Shown in pieces: positions 1-9,051 of a DNA stretch of 45,654 nucleotides. Each line of letters opens with the position of its first letter. Position 1 is the first letter of the stretch. The notes under the pieces were generated by a model. It was not told the origin of the DNA. It ran no database searches and saw only the letters and a program-made list of their open reading frames with translations. Location of the stretch: assembly GCA_018241745.1 (NCBI GenBank), contig JAFEDG010000161.1, positions 1-45,654 on the forward strand, read 5' to 3'. This DNA is from Pseudomonadota bacterium. Its GTDB lineage: Bacteria > Pseudomonadota > Gammaproteobacteria > Burkholderiales > Casimicrobiaceae. The translations under genes and the position numbers were made by a program.

Positions 1-162
1 GCATATGACACCTAACGTTAAGTAGGTGGCAGTTTGTACTGCTAAATATTTAGCGTACGCCTGCTAAGTCGTCTGGTCAAAGCACAACCCTTTGTTTGCA
101 CTGCAAAGAGAAGCGCCAACCGGCCGCGCAAAGCCTGATAAGCCACCGCCCCGCGACGACCC
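1..162. other. Gene-free left edge with AT-rich palindromes
   Basis: No convincing gene is visible here. The first 110 bases are clearly richer in A/T than the rest of the window. They hold a perfect 14-bp palindrome, GCTAAATATTTAGC (41-54), framed by GTAC on both sides (36-39 and 55-58), and a second palindrome, TTTGCACTGCAAA (95-107). I cannot assign a function. The stretch could be the edge of a transferred segment or the regulatory region of a gene outside the window. Confidence 0.4.
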
Positions 163-196
163 AAATAAAAAGGCCGCAACCCACTGGGTTGCGGCC
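163..196 (-). terminator. Intrinsic terminator of rpoD
   Basis: Read on the minus strand, an 11-bp perfect GC-rich stem (172-182 with 186-196) closes a 3-base loop and is followed by TTTTTATTT (bases 171-163). It lies 43 bases past the rpoD stop codon and ends the rpsU-yqeY-dnaG-rpoD transcription unit. Confidence 0.9.
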
Positions 197-239
197 CCCG
201 ATTTCCCACCTGGCCGTCCGGCGACGGCCGTCGTCATCG

Positions 240-2720
<2,481 letters not shown>

Positions 2721-2811
2721 TCCGGGGTGTTCTGGTGGGTTGTAGCCGGTGCCGCGCAGGGCATCTAACCGTCCGGCGACCTCTTAGATGGGGGCGCGCG
2801 GAAAACCATAA

Positions 2812-2820
2812 AGTATAGCA
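2812..2820 (-). promoter_or_regulatory. Candidate rpoD promoter (extended -10)
   Basis: On the minus strand the dnaG-rpoD gap reads TGCTATACT, an extended -10 box (TGn plus TATACT at 2817-2812), about 92 bases before the rpoD ATG. The -35 region (GGGCTG-like at 2840-2835) is poor, which fits an extended -10 promoter. The rpsU promoter has almost the same core, TGCTATAGT. Confidence 0.5.
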
Positions 2821-2833
2821 TTCGATGGGGTTT

Positions 2834-4672
2834 TCAGCCCGGGCGGCGCGCGGTCAGCCGGGCACGGAGGGCGTCCTTTTCGTCGGCGCTCATCTCGCTG
2901 AATGGTGTCTCCAGCATCCGCCCCGTCTCACGGGCCGCGCGCTGGCCGAGCCAGGTGGCGATGCCGTCGCGCCACGCTTGGGCGACTTCGTCGGCCGTAA
3001 GTTCCTGGTCTTCGGCCGCAGCGAGCGCGGCGACTGTCGCGGCTTCATGCACGGAGCCAAGCATTTGTTGGACCACGCCGGGCGTCGTCGGTGCGACGCC
3101 GCTGTCGCGGACGAGCGCCGCCGCGGCTACCAGCGCCGCGGAGGCGGGCGTGCCGTCGTCCAGGTCCGGCGGCAGTGGCTCGTCGCGCGCCAGCGACGGA
3201 TTCACCAGCAGTGCCTGCAGCAGGCGCGTGGCCAGCGACGGCGCCGTGCGCTCGGGCCGGAACGCGCGCGGCGGGCGCCGCTGCGCGGCGGGCTGCCATG
3301 CGGGGGCGTCGTCGTTGGCGTCGTCCTCCGCCTGGAGCGGTGGCGGCGCCTGCGGGATCAGCGACTGGACCTCGGCCTCGCCCAGCCCCGTGATCGTCGC
3401 GAGCTCGCGGCGCAGCAATGCGCCCAGCACCGGTGCACGGATCGCACCGATCAGGTCGCGTGCAGCGTGCGCCAGCGCGGCCTTGCCTTCGGCGCTGTCC
3501 GGCGGATGGCGCCGCTTCAATTCGTCGAGCAGGTAGGTCGACAGCGGGACCGCTTCGGCGACCGCGCGCTCGAACGCGGCGCGACCGTGCTTGCGCACGT
3601 AGTCGTCGGGATCGTCGCCGTCGGGCAGGAACAGGAAGCGCACGTTCTTGCCGTCCGCGAGCGCGGGCAGCGTGTTCTCCAGTGCGCGCCATGCGGCCTT
3701 CGTGCCCGCGGCGTCACCGTCGAAGCAGAAAACGATCGTGTCGGCCTGGCGGAACAGCTTCTGCACGTGCACGGGCGTGGTCGCCGTGCCGAGCGTCGCC
3801 ACGGCATAGCCGACGCCATGCTGCGCCAGCGCGACGACGTCCATGTAGCCCTCGACGACGACGACCTTGCCCGCGTCGCGGATCGCCGCGCGCGCCTGGA
3901 AGAGGCCATACAGCTCGCGCCCCTTCGAGAACACCGGCGTTTCCGGCGAGTTGAGGTACTTGGGCTCGCCGGCGCCGATCACGCGGCCGCCGAAGCCGAT
4001 GACCCGGCCGCGCGTGTCGTGGATCGGGAACATCACGCGGTCGCGAAAGCGGTCGTAGCGCTTGTCGCCTTCGCCGGTGATGACCAGGCCCGCGGCCTCC
4101 AGCTCGGGATTCGCGTAGTTGTCGAACGCGGCGATCAGCGGCTGCCACGCGTCGGGCGCATAGCCCAGGCCGAAGCGCGCGGCGACTTCGCCGGTGAGGC
4201 CGCGACCCTTCAGGTATTCGATCGCGCGCGGGCTTTCCTTCAGCGCGGCCTTGTAGAAACGCGCGGCCATCGCGAGGAGCTCGGTGAGATCCGCGGCCTG
4301 CTCGCGGCGCTCGCGCTCGCCGGGGCGTTCCTCGTGCGGCACGTCGAGCCCTGCGTCGCGCGCGAGTTCCTCGACCGCGTCGGGAAACGTCTTGCCGCCG
4401 TACTCCATCAGGAAGCCGATGGCCGTGCCGTGCGCGCCGCAGCCGAAGCAGTGATAGAACTGCTTGGACGGGCTCACCGTGAACGACGGCGTCTTCTCGC
4501 TGTGGAACGGGCAGCACGCCGAGTAGTTGGCGCCGGCCTTCTTGAGCGGGACGTAGCGGTCGACGACTTCGACGATGTCGACGCGGTTGAGCAGCGTCTG
4601 GATGAAGTCGTTCGGGATCACGGCGCGGTGGGGCGGCGCGGCGGCGGGTGGTTCGGCGGGCGGGGCAAGCAT
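2834..4672 (-). CDS. dnaG: DNA primase DnaG
   Basis: DnaG makes the RNA primers for replication. The N-terminal CHC2 zinc-binding domain shows Cys54, His57, Cys75 and Cys78 (CPFH ... CFGC). The TOPRIM core follows, with VVVEGYMDVV and FCFDGDAAG carrying the metal-binding acidic residues, and then a C-terminal helical part that should bind the DnaB helicase. The length of 612 is normal. The annotated ATG adds an unusual Ala/Pro-rich 17-residue leader. A GTG at residue 18 (VIPNDFIQTLL) matches the usual DnaG start and may be the true one; neither start has a good ribosome-binding site. The gene lies between yqeY and rpoD with its own upstream promoter. Confidence 0.96.
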   Translation of the reverse strand: MLAPPAEPPAAAPPHRAVIPNDFIQTLLNRVDIVEVVDRYVPLKKAGANYSACCPFHSEKTPSFTVSPSKQFYHCFGCGAHGTAIGFLMEYGGKTFPDAVEELARDAGLDVPHEERPGERERREQAADLTELLAMAARFYKAALKESPRAIEYLKGRGLTGEVAARFGLGYAPDAWQPLIAAFDNYANPELEAAGLVITGEGDKRYDRFRDRVMFPIHDTRGRVIGFGGRVIGAGEPKYLNSPETPVFSKGRELYGLFQARAAIRDAGKVVVVEGYMDVVALAQHGVGYAVATLGTATTPVHVQKLFRQADTIVFCFDGDAAGTKAAWRALENTLPALADGKNVRFLFLPDGDDPDDYVRKHGRAAFERAVAEAVPLSTYLLDELKRRHPPDSAEGKAALAHAARDLIGAIRAPVLGALLRRELATITGLGEAEVQSLIPQAPPPLQAEDDANDDAPAWQPAAQRRPPRAFRPERTAPSLATRLLQALLVNPSLARDEPLPPDLDDGTPASAALVAAAALVRDSGVAPTTPGVVQQMLGSVHEAATVAALAAAEDQELTADEVAQAWRDGIATWLGQRAARETGRMLETPFSEMSADEKDALRARLTARRPG

Positions 4673-4734
4673 CGCGCACGGCCGGTCGCGGACGGCCGGT
4701 CGTGCGGACGCATCACACGGCAGGAAGCGAGGCC

Positions 4735-4763
4735 ATTATGGGACGGCCTGCGCGCGGTGTCGA
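4735..4763 (-). promoter_or_regulatory. Candidate dnaG promoter
   Basis: The minus strand has TCGACA (4763-4758), a 17-base spacer and CATAAT (4740-4735), in the yqeY-dnaG gap about 62 bases before the dnaG ATG. The next bases hold two direct copies of ACGGCCGGTCG (4678-4688 and 4692-4702), of unknown meaning. Spacing and boxes are good, but no transcript data are available. Confidence 0.5.
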
Positions 4764-4817
4764 CCGGGGCGGGGCGGCCGGCGACGGCTGGCCCGCGCGT
4801 TGGGTGGCGATGCCCCG

Positions 4818-5261
4818 TCAAGCCGTCAGCTTGGCCTTGACCTTGGCGGATACGGCGGCCATGTCGGCGCGGCCGGCGAGCTTGGGCTTGAGGATGGCCA
4901 TGGCCTTGCCGATGCCGGCCGGCCCGGAGGCGCCGGAGGCCGCGATCGCGTCGGCCACGGCCGCGTCGATCTCCGCCTCGCTCATCTGCGCGGGCAGGTA
5001 GTGCTGCAGCACGTCGATCTCGGCGCGCTCGGCGGCGGCCAGGTCGGCGCGCTTGCCGGCCTCGAACTGCGTGATCGAGTCCTTGCGTTGCTTGATCATC
5101 TTGTCGACGATGGCCAGCACGTCGGCGTCCGTGAGCGTGATGCGCTCGTCCACCTCGCGCTGCTTCATCGCGGCGAGCAGCAGGCGGATCGTCGACAGGC
5201 GCGCGCTGTCCTTGGCGCGCATCGCGGTCTTCATGTCGTCGTTGATCTGGTCCTTCAGCAT
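4818..5261 (-). CDS. GatB/YqeY domain protein
   Basis: This 147-residue protein matches the YqeY family, which shares a helical domain with the C-terminal tail of the amidotransferase subunit GatB; its own cellular role is not settled. Family marks are the N-terminal LKDQINDDMKTAMRAKD, a central TDADVLAIVDKMIKQRKDS and the C-terminal GKAMAILKPKLAGRADM. An in-frame extension upstream of MLKDQ runs through the rpsU terminator, so the MLKDQ start at 5261 is preferred. It sits between rpsU and dnaG, a common position for this family in proteobacteria, and should be transcribed by read-through past the rpsU terminator. Confidence 0.93.
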   Translation of the reverse strand: MLKDQINDDMKTAMRAKDSARLSTIRLLLAAMKQREVDERITLTDADVLAIVDKMIKQRKDSITQFEAGKRADLAAAERAEIDVLQHYLPAQMSEAEIDAAVADAIAASGASGPAGIGKAMAILKPKLAGRADMAAVSAKVKAKLTA

Positions 5262-5311
5262 GGCTCGGGTCTCGCTTGGTGGATCCGGAGGCCGCGGGGG
5301 CGCCGGAAATG

Positions 5312-5338
5312 CAAAAAGGGCGAATCGCTTCGCCCTTT
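5312..5338 (-). terminator. Attenuating terminator after rpsU
   Basis: Ten-base arms AAAGGGCGAA (5315-5324) and TTCGCCCTTT (5329-5338) form a hairpin, followed on the minus strand by TTTTTGC. It lies between rpsU and yqeY. In E. coli a terminator in the equivalent place makes S21 mRNA more abundant than dnaG-rpoD mRNA; the same arrangement is inferred here. Confidence 0.85.
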
Positions 5339-5387
5339 CGCGGGGTGCTTTCTGCGCCGCGGCCAAGGTTGGCGCGCGGCGGGGCGA

Positions 5388-5600
5388 TCAGTACAGCTTG
5401 GGCGGCAACTGCTGGCTGCGGATGCGCTTGTAGTGGCGCTTGACCGCTGCCGCCTTCTTGCGCTTGCGCTCGGCCGTCGGCTTCTCGTAGAACTCGCGTG
5501 CGCGGAGCTCGGTCAGGAGGCCGGTCTTTTCGATCGTGCGCTTGAAACGGCGAAGCGCGGCCTCGAAGGGCTCGTTTTCGCGGACGCGGACGGATGGCAT
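5388..5600 (-). CDS. rpsU: 30S ribosomal protein S21
   Basis: S21 is a small basic protein of the 30S subunit that helps initiation on structured messages. The 70 residues show the family pattern [18 protein letters not shown], followed by an Arg/Lys-rich helix ([17 protein letters not shown]) and a short tail. The start at 5600 is set by an AAGGA about ten bases upstream and by family length; the frame stays open further upstream through the repeat pair but that part is not conserved-looking. The gene is first in the rpsU-yqeY-dnaG-rpoD block and has its own strong-looking promoter. Confidence 0.97.
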   Translation of the reverse strand: MPSVRVRENEPFEAALRRFKRTIEKTGLLTELRAREFYEKPTAERKRKKAAAVKRHYKRIRSQQLPPKLY

Positions 5601-5645
5601 GTGGCTGTTTTCCTTGAAGCTTGGTGAGCTTTTGGGTAGCCGCTG

Positions 5646-5674
5646 ACTATAGCACGGGCCGGCGGGCCATGCAA
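5646..5674 (-). promoter_or_regulatory. Promoter of the rpsU operon
   Basis: The minus strand has TTGCAT (5674-5669), a 17-base spacer and TATAGT (5651-5646), with a TGn extension before the -10. It starts transcription about 40 bases before the S21 ATG. The neighbouring palindromic repeat begins only two bases beyond the -35 box. Confidence 0.7.
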
Positions 5675-5675
5675 C

Positions 5676-5731
5676 AGGGTCCGACCCTATTTTCCGGACA
5701 TGGCCACCCACCGAAAATAGGGTCGGACCCT
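5676..5731. repeat. Inverted pair of 13-bp palindromic repeats (REPIN-like)
   Basis: Two copies of the core AGGGTC-S-GACCCT (5676-5688 and 5719-5731) face each other. Including flanks, the arms 5676-5694 and 5713-5731 are perfect 19-base inverted repeats around an 18-base spacer, so the unit can fold into a long hairpin in either strand. It fills the space between the rpsU promoter and tsaD. The pairing of two short palindromes resembles REP doublets (REPINs) that are mobilised in trans by RAYT transposases in other proteobacteria; no such transposase is in the window. Confidence 0.85.
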
Positions 5732-5742
5732 AAAATACGGGC

Positions 5743-6777
5743 ATGCGCGTACTCGGCATCGAAACCTCCTGCGATGAAACCGGCGTCGCGGTCTACGACA
5801 CGGACCGCGGGCTGGGGGCGCACGCGCTCCATTCGCAGGTGGACCTGCACGCCCGCTACGGCGGCGTGGTGCCGGAGCTCGCGTCGCGCGACCACGTCCG
5901 CCGGCTGGTCCCGTTGATCGAGGAGGTCACGGCTCGCGCCGGGGTGGCGCTGGGCGAGCTGGACGCGATCGCCTACACCGAGGGCCCCGGCCTCGCAGGC
6001 GCGCTGCTGGTCGGCGCCAGCGTCGCGCACGGGCTGGGCATGGCGCTCGGGCGGCCGGTCATCGGGATCCACCACCTCGAGGGCCACCTGCTGTCGCCGC
6101 TGCTTGCGACGCCGGCGCCGACCTTCCCGTTCGTCGCGCTGCTCGTGTCGGGCGGGCACACGCAGCTGTTCGACGTCACTGGCGTCGGCGCGTACCGGCT
6201 GCTCGGTGACACGCTGGACGACGCTGCCGGCGAGGCGTTCGACAAGACGGCGCAGCTGCTGGGCCTCGGCTATCCCGGCGGCCCGGCGCTGTCCGCGCTC
6301 GCGCGCGACGGCCGCGACGGCCGCGTGAGCCTGCCGCGCCCGATGCTCGATTCCGGCGACCTGGCGATGAGTTTCTCGGGCCTCAAGACGGCCGTGCTGA
6401 CGCTGGTGCGCCGGCACGAGGCGGAAGGCCGGCTGGACGCCGCCGCGCGCGCCGACATCGCGCGCGAGTTCGAAGCCGCGATCACCGACGTGCTGGTGGC
6501 CAAGGCGCTCGCAGCCCTCGACGCGACCGGCCGCGACCAGCTGGTGGTCGCGGGCGGCGTCGGCGCCAACCGGCGACTGCGCGAGGAGCTGTCAAAGGCG
6601 ACCGCGCGCCGCGGCGCCCGCGTGTTCTATCCCGACGTCGCGTTCTGCACCGACAACGGCGCGATGATCGCGCTCGCGGGCGCGTTGCGGATGGCGGAAG
6701 CGCGGCCCGGCGATGCCTCGGCGTTTGGCATCCGGCCGCGGTGGGAGCTGGCGTCGCTGGCGCCGCCGGCCGCGTGA
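5743..6777 (+). CDS. tsaD: tRNA N6-adenosine threonylcarbamoyltransferase TsaD
   Basis: TsaD transfers the threonylcarbamoyl group to A37 of tRNAs that read ANN codons, working with TsaB and TsaE. The 344-residue protein opens with [13 protein letters not shown], carries the metal-binding HxxxH as His111 and His115 (HHLEGH), and has [26 protein letters not shown] and the C-terminal [11 protein letters not shown], all family marks of the ASKHA fold. There is no ribosome-binding site. The repeat core ends 11 bases before the ATG, and TAAAAT (5731-5736) sits where a -10 box would give a leaderless message. It is divergent from rpsU, a common arrangement in proteobacteria. Confidence 0.97.
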   Translation: MRVLGIETSCDETGVAVYDTDRGLGAHALHSQVDLHARYGGVVPELASRDHVRRLVPLIEEVTARAGVALGELDAIAYTEGPGLAGALLVGASVAHGLGMALGRPVIGIHHLEGHLLSPLLATPAPTFPFVALLVSGGHTQLFDVTGVGAYRLLGDTLDDAAGEAFDKTAQLLGLGYPGGPALSALARDGRDGRVSLPRPMLDSGDLAMSFSGLKTAVLTLVRRHEAEGRLDAAARADIAREFEAAITDVLVAKALAALDATGRDQLVVAGGVGANRRLREELSKATARRGARVFYPDVAFCTDNGAMIALAGALRMAEARPGDASAFGIRPRWELASLAPPAA

Positions 6778-6786
6778 GTGGCGGCG

Positions 6787-6807
6787 CCCGACGTACGCCG
6801 CGTCGGG
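6787..6807. terminator. Hairpin between convergent tsaD and plsY
   Basis: The arms CCCGACG (6787-6793) and CGTCGGG (6801-6807) could form a 7-bp stem in the 34-base gap between two convergent genes. There is no T-run on either side, so it is at best a weak bidirectional terminator or an RNA 3'-end stabiliser. Confidence 0.3.
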
Positions 6808-6811
6808 AGCG

Positions 6812-7414
6812 TCACGACTTCTTGCCGATCACGCGTTCCTCGCCGCGCACGAGCGCCGCGATGTTCTTGCGGTGCCGCCAGAAGATCAGCAATGCAATGA
6901 CGACGCACGCGTACGTCGCCATCGACGCGCCGGTGCGGTAGTACATGCCGAGCGGCATCAGCACCGCCGCGGTCAGCGCCGCGAGCGAGCTGATCTTGAA
7001 GCCGAGCGCCAGCGTCAGCCACACGATCAGCAGCACGAGCCCGAGCGGCCATTGCAGCGCGAACACGATGCCCGCCGCCGTCGACACACCCTTGCCGCCG
7101 CGAAAGTGGAAGAACACCGGATAGAGATGGCCGACGAAGACCGCGATGGCGGAAGCAGGTACCGTCCACGCGGGCAGTGCCCACTGCGCGGTGGCCCACA
7201 GCGCGAGCGCGACGGCGACGTAACCCTTGACGAGATCGCCGACGAGCGTCAGCAGCGCCGCCTGCTTGTTGCCGCTGCGCAGCACGTTGGTGGCGCCCGG
7301 GTTGCCCGAGCCGTAGTCATGCGGATCGGGCAGGCCAAAGCCGCGCGACACGATCACCGCGAACGACAGCGACCCGATCAGGTAGGCGGCTAGGACGACG
7401 AGAGCGGCGATCAT
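6812..7414 (-). CDS. plsY: Glycerol-3-phosphate acyltransferase PlsY
   Basis: PlsY is an inner-membrane enzyme that moves the acyl group from acyl-phosphate to glycerol-3-phosphate, the first step of phospholipid synthesis. The 200 residues form about five membrane segments. Family motifs are present: GSLSFAVIVSR near the start, the glycine-rich YGSGNPGATNVLR, and GHLYPVFFHFRGGKGVSTAAG. The start at 7414 gives the usual N-terminus. It is divergent from folB with a 92-base gap. A partner plsX is not in the window. Confidence 0.96.
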   Translation of the reverse strand: MIAALVVLAAYLIGSLSFAVIVSRGFGLPDPHDYGSGNPGATNVLRSGNKQAALLTLVGDLVKGYVAVALALWATAQWALPAWTVPASAIAVFVGHLYPVFFHFRGGKGVSTAAGIVFALQWPLGLVLLIVWLTLALGFKISSLAALTAAVLMPLGMYYRTGASMATYACVVIALLIFWRHRKNIAALVRGEERVIGKKS

Positions 7415-7506
7415 CGCGGGCCTTGGTTAGAATCGTGCGCCGATTGTACGGGAGCCGCGCCGCCGGACGCGGGCCTGCCGCGGCCGCGCAAGGAGACAGG
7501 CATCGC

Positions 7507-7857
7507 ATGAACACGATCTTCATCCATGACCTGCGCGTCGAAACCACGATCGGCGTCTATCGCTGGGAAGCGAAGCTGCCGCAGACGATCCGCCTCGACC
7601 TCGACATCGGCATGCCTTCCGACAAGCCCTTCGTGACCGGGGACTTTGCGGACGCGCTCGACTACGCGGCGATCGTCCGCCGGATCAGGGCATATGCGGC
7701 GGGTCATTCGTACCCGCTGCTCGAGCGCTTTGCGCAAGGGCTCGCCGACATCGTGCTCGACGAGTTCGGCGCACCGTGGGTGAAGGTGCGCGTCGCCAAG
7801 CTGGCGGCGCTGCCCGGCGTCAAGGAAATCGGGATCGCGATCGAGCGACAACGCTGA
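7507..7857 (+). CDS. folB: Dihydroneopterin aldolase FolB
   Basis: FolB converts 7,8-dihydroneopterin to 6-hydroxymethyl-dihydropterin in folate synthesis. The 116-residue protein starts MNTIFIHDLRVETTIGVYRWE, typical of the family, and continues with the central DALDYAAIVRRIR and SYPLLERFAQGLADIVLDEF. The start at 7507 is fixed by AAGGAG (7490-7495). A TAGAAT box (7428-7433) about 75 bases upstream may be its -10. Its neighbours plsY (divergent) and the channel gene (convergent, 15 bases away) have unrelated functions. Confidence 0.95.
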   Translation: MNTIFIHDLRVETTIGVYRWEAKLPQTIRLDLDIGMPSDKPFVTGDFADALDYAAIVRRIRAYAAGHSYPLLERFAQGLADIVLDEFGAPWVKVRVAKLAALPGVKEIGIAIERQR

Positions 7858-7872
7858 CGCCGACGCAAAGCG

Positions 7873-8454
7873 TCAGGCTTTGGGCGTGTTGACCGGCGTT
7901 GCCGTGCCCTCGCTCAGGCGCCGCGTGCGCCGCACGTAGTCGACGAGCACGCTGCCCGACCAGCCGAACGTGAACAGCCCGGAGATCGCGATGATCGGCG
8001 CCAGCATCTCCCACTTGGGCGGCAACAGGAACGTTCCGTAGCCGATCGTCGTGTAGGTGTTGCCGACGAAGAAGCCCGCGGCGCGCCAATCCGGAATCAG
8101 GCCGGTCTCGGCGAGCACGACGGTCCAGAACACGTTCTCCGCCACGTGCAGGATCAGCAGCGACGCTACGGCAATGACCATGAGCAGGTGTGCGCGCCAC
8201 GGTTGGGCCCGGTCCGAGAGCTGCTTCTCGCGCTTGGCAAACGAGCCGCTGATGAAGCCGATGCCTGCCGCGTGGATCAGCACGACGGCGATCAGCATCA
8301 GGCCGCCGAACACCAGGTCGGTGATCGGGAATGCTTCCGACAGCTGCAGCAGGAACGGCCATTGCGACACGTCGTCGGGCAACTGGCCGATGGCCGCGAC
8401 GCCTTGCTTCAGCGCGTCCTGCAGTGACAACGGTTGCAGCACGGCGGCGCTCAT
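7873..8454 (-). CDS. Small ion channel with potassium selectivity filter
   Basis: This 193-residue membrane protein shows a helix at about 47-70, a second at about 88-118, then a re-entrant pore loop with TIGYG (136-140), the signature selectivity filter of K+ channels, and a final helix at about 150-174. It matches the two-helix-plus-pore ion channel class with one extra N-terminal helix. No RCK/TrkA regulatory domain is attached. Its ATG overlaps the ybaK stop codon (ATGA, 8451-8454), so translation is probably coupled. K+ selectivity is inferred from the filter only; gating is unknown. Confidence 0.82.
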   Translation of the reverse strand: MSAAVLQPLSLQDALKQGVAAIGQLPDDVSQWPFLLQLSEAFPITDLVFGGLMLIAVVLIHAAGIGFISGSFAKREKQLSDRAQPWRAHLLMVIAVASLLILHVAENVFWTVVLAETGLIPDWRAAGFFVGNTYTTIGYGTFLLPPKWEMLAPIIAISGLFTFGWSGSVLVDYVRRTRRLSEGTATPVNTPKA

Positions 8455-8948
8455 GGCGTGGCTGTGGCGGTGGCGGCGTCGACGAGCGTGGGCGCGAGCA
8501 CGCGGACGAGTTCTGACGGCGGCATGCCCACGAGATAGCCCTTGTGGCCGCCGTTGATGTACAGGTAGGGCAGGTCGACGATCGAGCGTTGCGCGTACAC
8601 GGGCATGGCTTTTCGCGTGCCGAACGGGCTCGTGCCGCCCACCTGGTAGCCCGAGTGCCGGTCGGCGACCTGCGGCGTGCAGGGCGTCACGGTCTTCACG
8701 CCGATCGCGCGCGCCAGGTTCTTCGTCGACACCTCGCGATCGCCGTGCATCAGCACGATCAGCGGGCGCTGGCGGTCGTCTTCCATGACGAGCGTCTTGA
8801 TGCACGCGTGCTCGTCGACGCCGAGCTCGCGCGCCGACACCGCCGTGCCGCCGCGCTCTTCATACGTGTACGGATGGTCGGTGAACGCGACGCCGGCCGC
8901 GCGCAGCGCGCGGATCGCGGGCGTGACCGGGAGGCGGTGGTGGGCCAT
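8451..8948 (-). CDS. ybaK: Cys-tRNA(Pro)/Cys-tRNA(Cys) deacylase YbaK
   Basis: YbaK-type proteins hydrolyse cysteine wrongly attached to tRNA(Pro), acting beside prolyl-tRNA synthetase. The 165-residue protein shows the conserved lysine in CIKTLVM (Lys51), the GDREVSTKNLARAIG segment, and GYQVGGTSPFGTRK, which lines the substrate pocket in the family. The length is normal. It shares a four-base overlap with the downstream channel gene. Upstream lies the gap to the sulfatase, with one copy of the 13-bp repeat 24 bases before its start codon. Confidence 0.93.
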   Translation of the reverse strand: MAHHRLPVTPAIRALRAAGVAFTDHPYTYEERGGTAVSARELGVDEHACIKTLVMEDDRQRPLIVLMHGDREVSTKNLARAIGVKTVTPCTPQVADRHSGYQVGGTSPFGTRKAMPVYAQRSIVDLPYLYINGGHKGYLVGMPPSELVRVLAPTLVDAATATATP

Positions 8949-8971
8949 GCGGCATTGTAATTTGTGTAATT

Positions 8972-8984
8972 AGGGTCGGACCCT
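8972..8984. repeat. 13-bp palindromic repeat, single copy
   Basis: AGGGTCGGACCCT, preceded by AATT, lies between ybaK and the divergent sulfatase gene. It has the same core and the same orientation (central G on the plus strand) as the copy at 12393-12405. Confidence 0.8.
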
Positions 8985-9009
8985 GCGGTGCAGCAAAACG
9001 CCGCCGCGC

Positions 9010-9031
9010 AATCGTATATGATATAGCGATT
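9010..9031 (+). promoter_or_regulatory. AT-rich palindrome, candidate promoter/operator of the sulfatase operon
   Basis: AATCG-TATATGATATA-GCGATT is a near-perfect inverted repeat (one-base bulge) 21 bases before the sulfatase ATG. It contains TATGAT (9017-9022), a plausible -10 box, without a clear -35. The downstream GntR/FCD gene makes a GntR operator overlapping the promoter a reasonable guess. Confidence 0.4.
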
Positions 9032-9051
9032 CAATCGCCTGAAGCCGCCGC

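Noticed and set aside
7854..7876. A 7-bp hairpin at the end of folB as an intrinsic terminator
   Set aside because: The arms CTGACGC and GCGTCAG match, but the loop is nine bases and no T-run follows on either strand.
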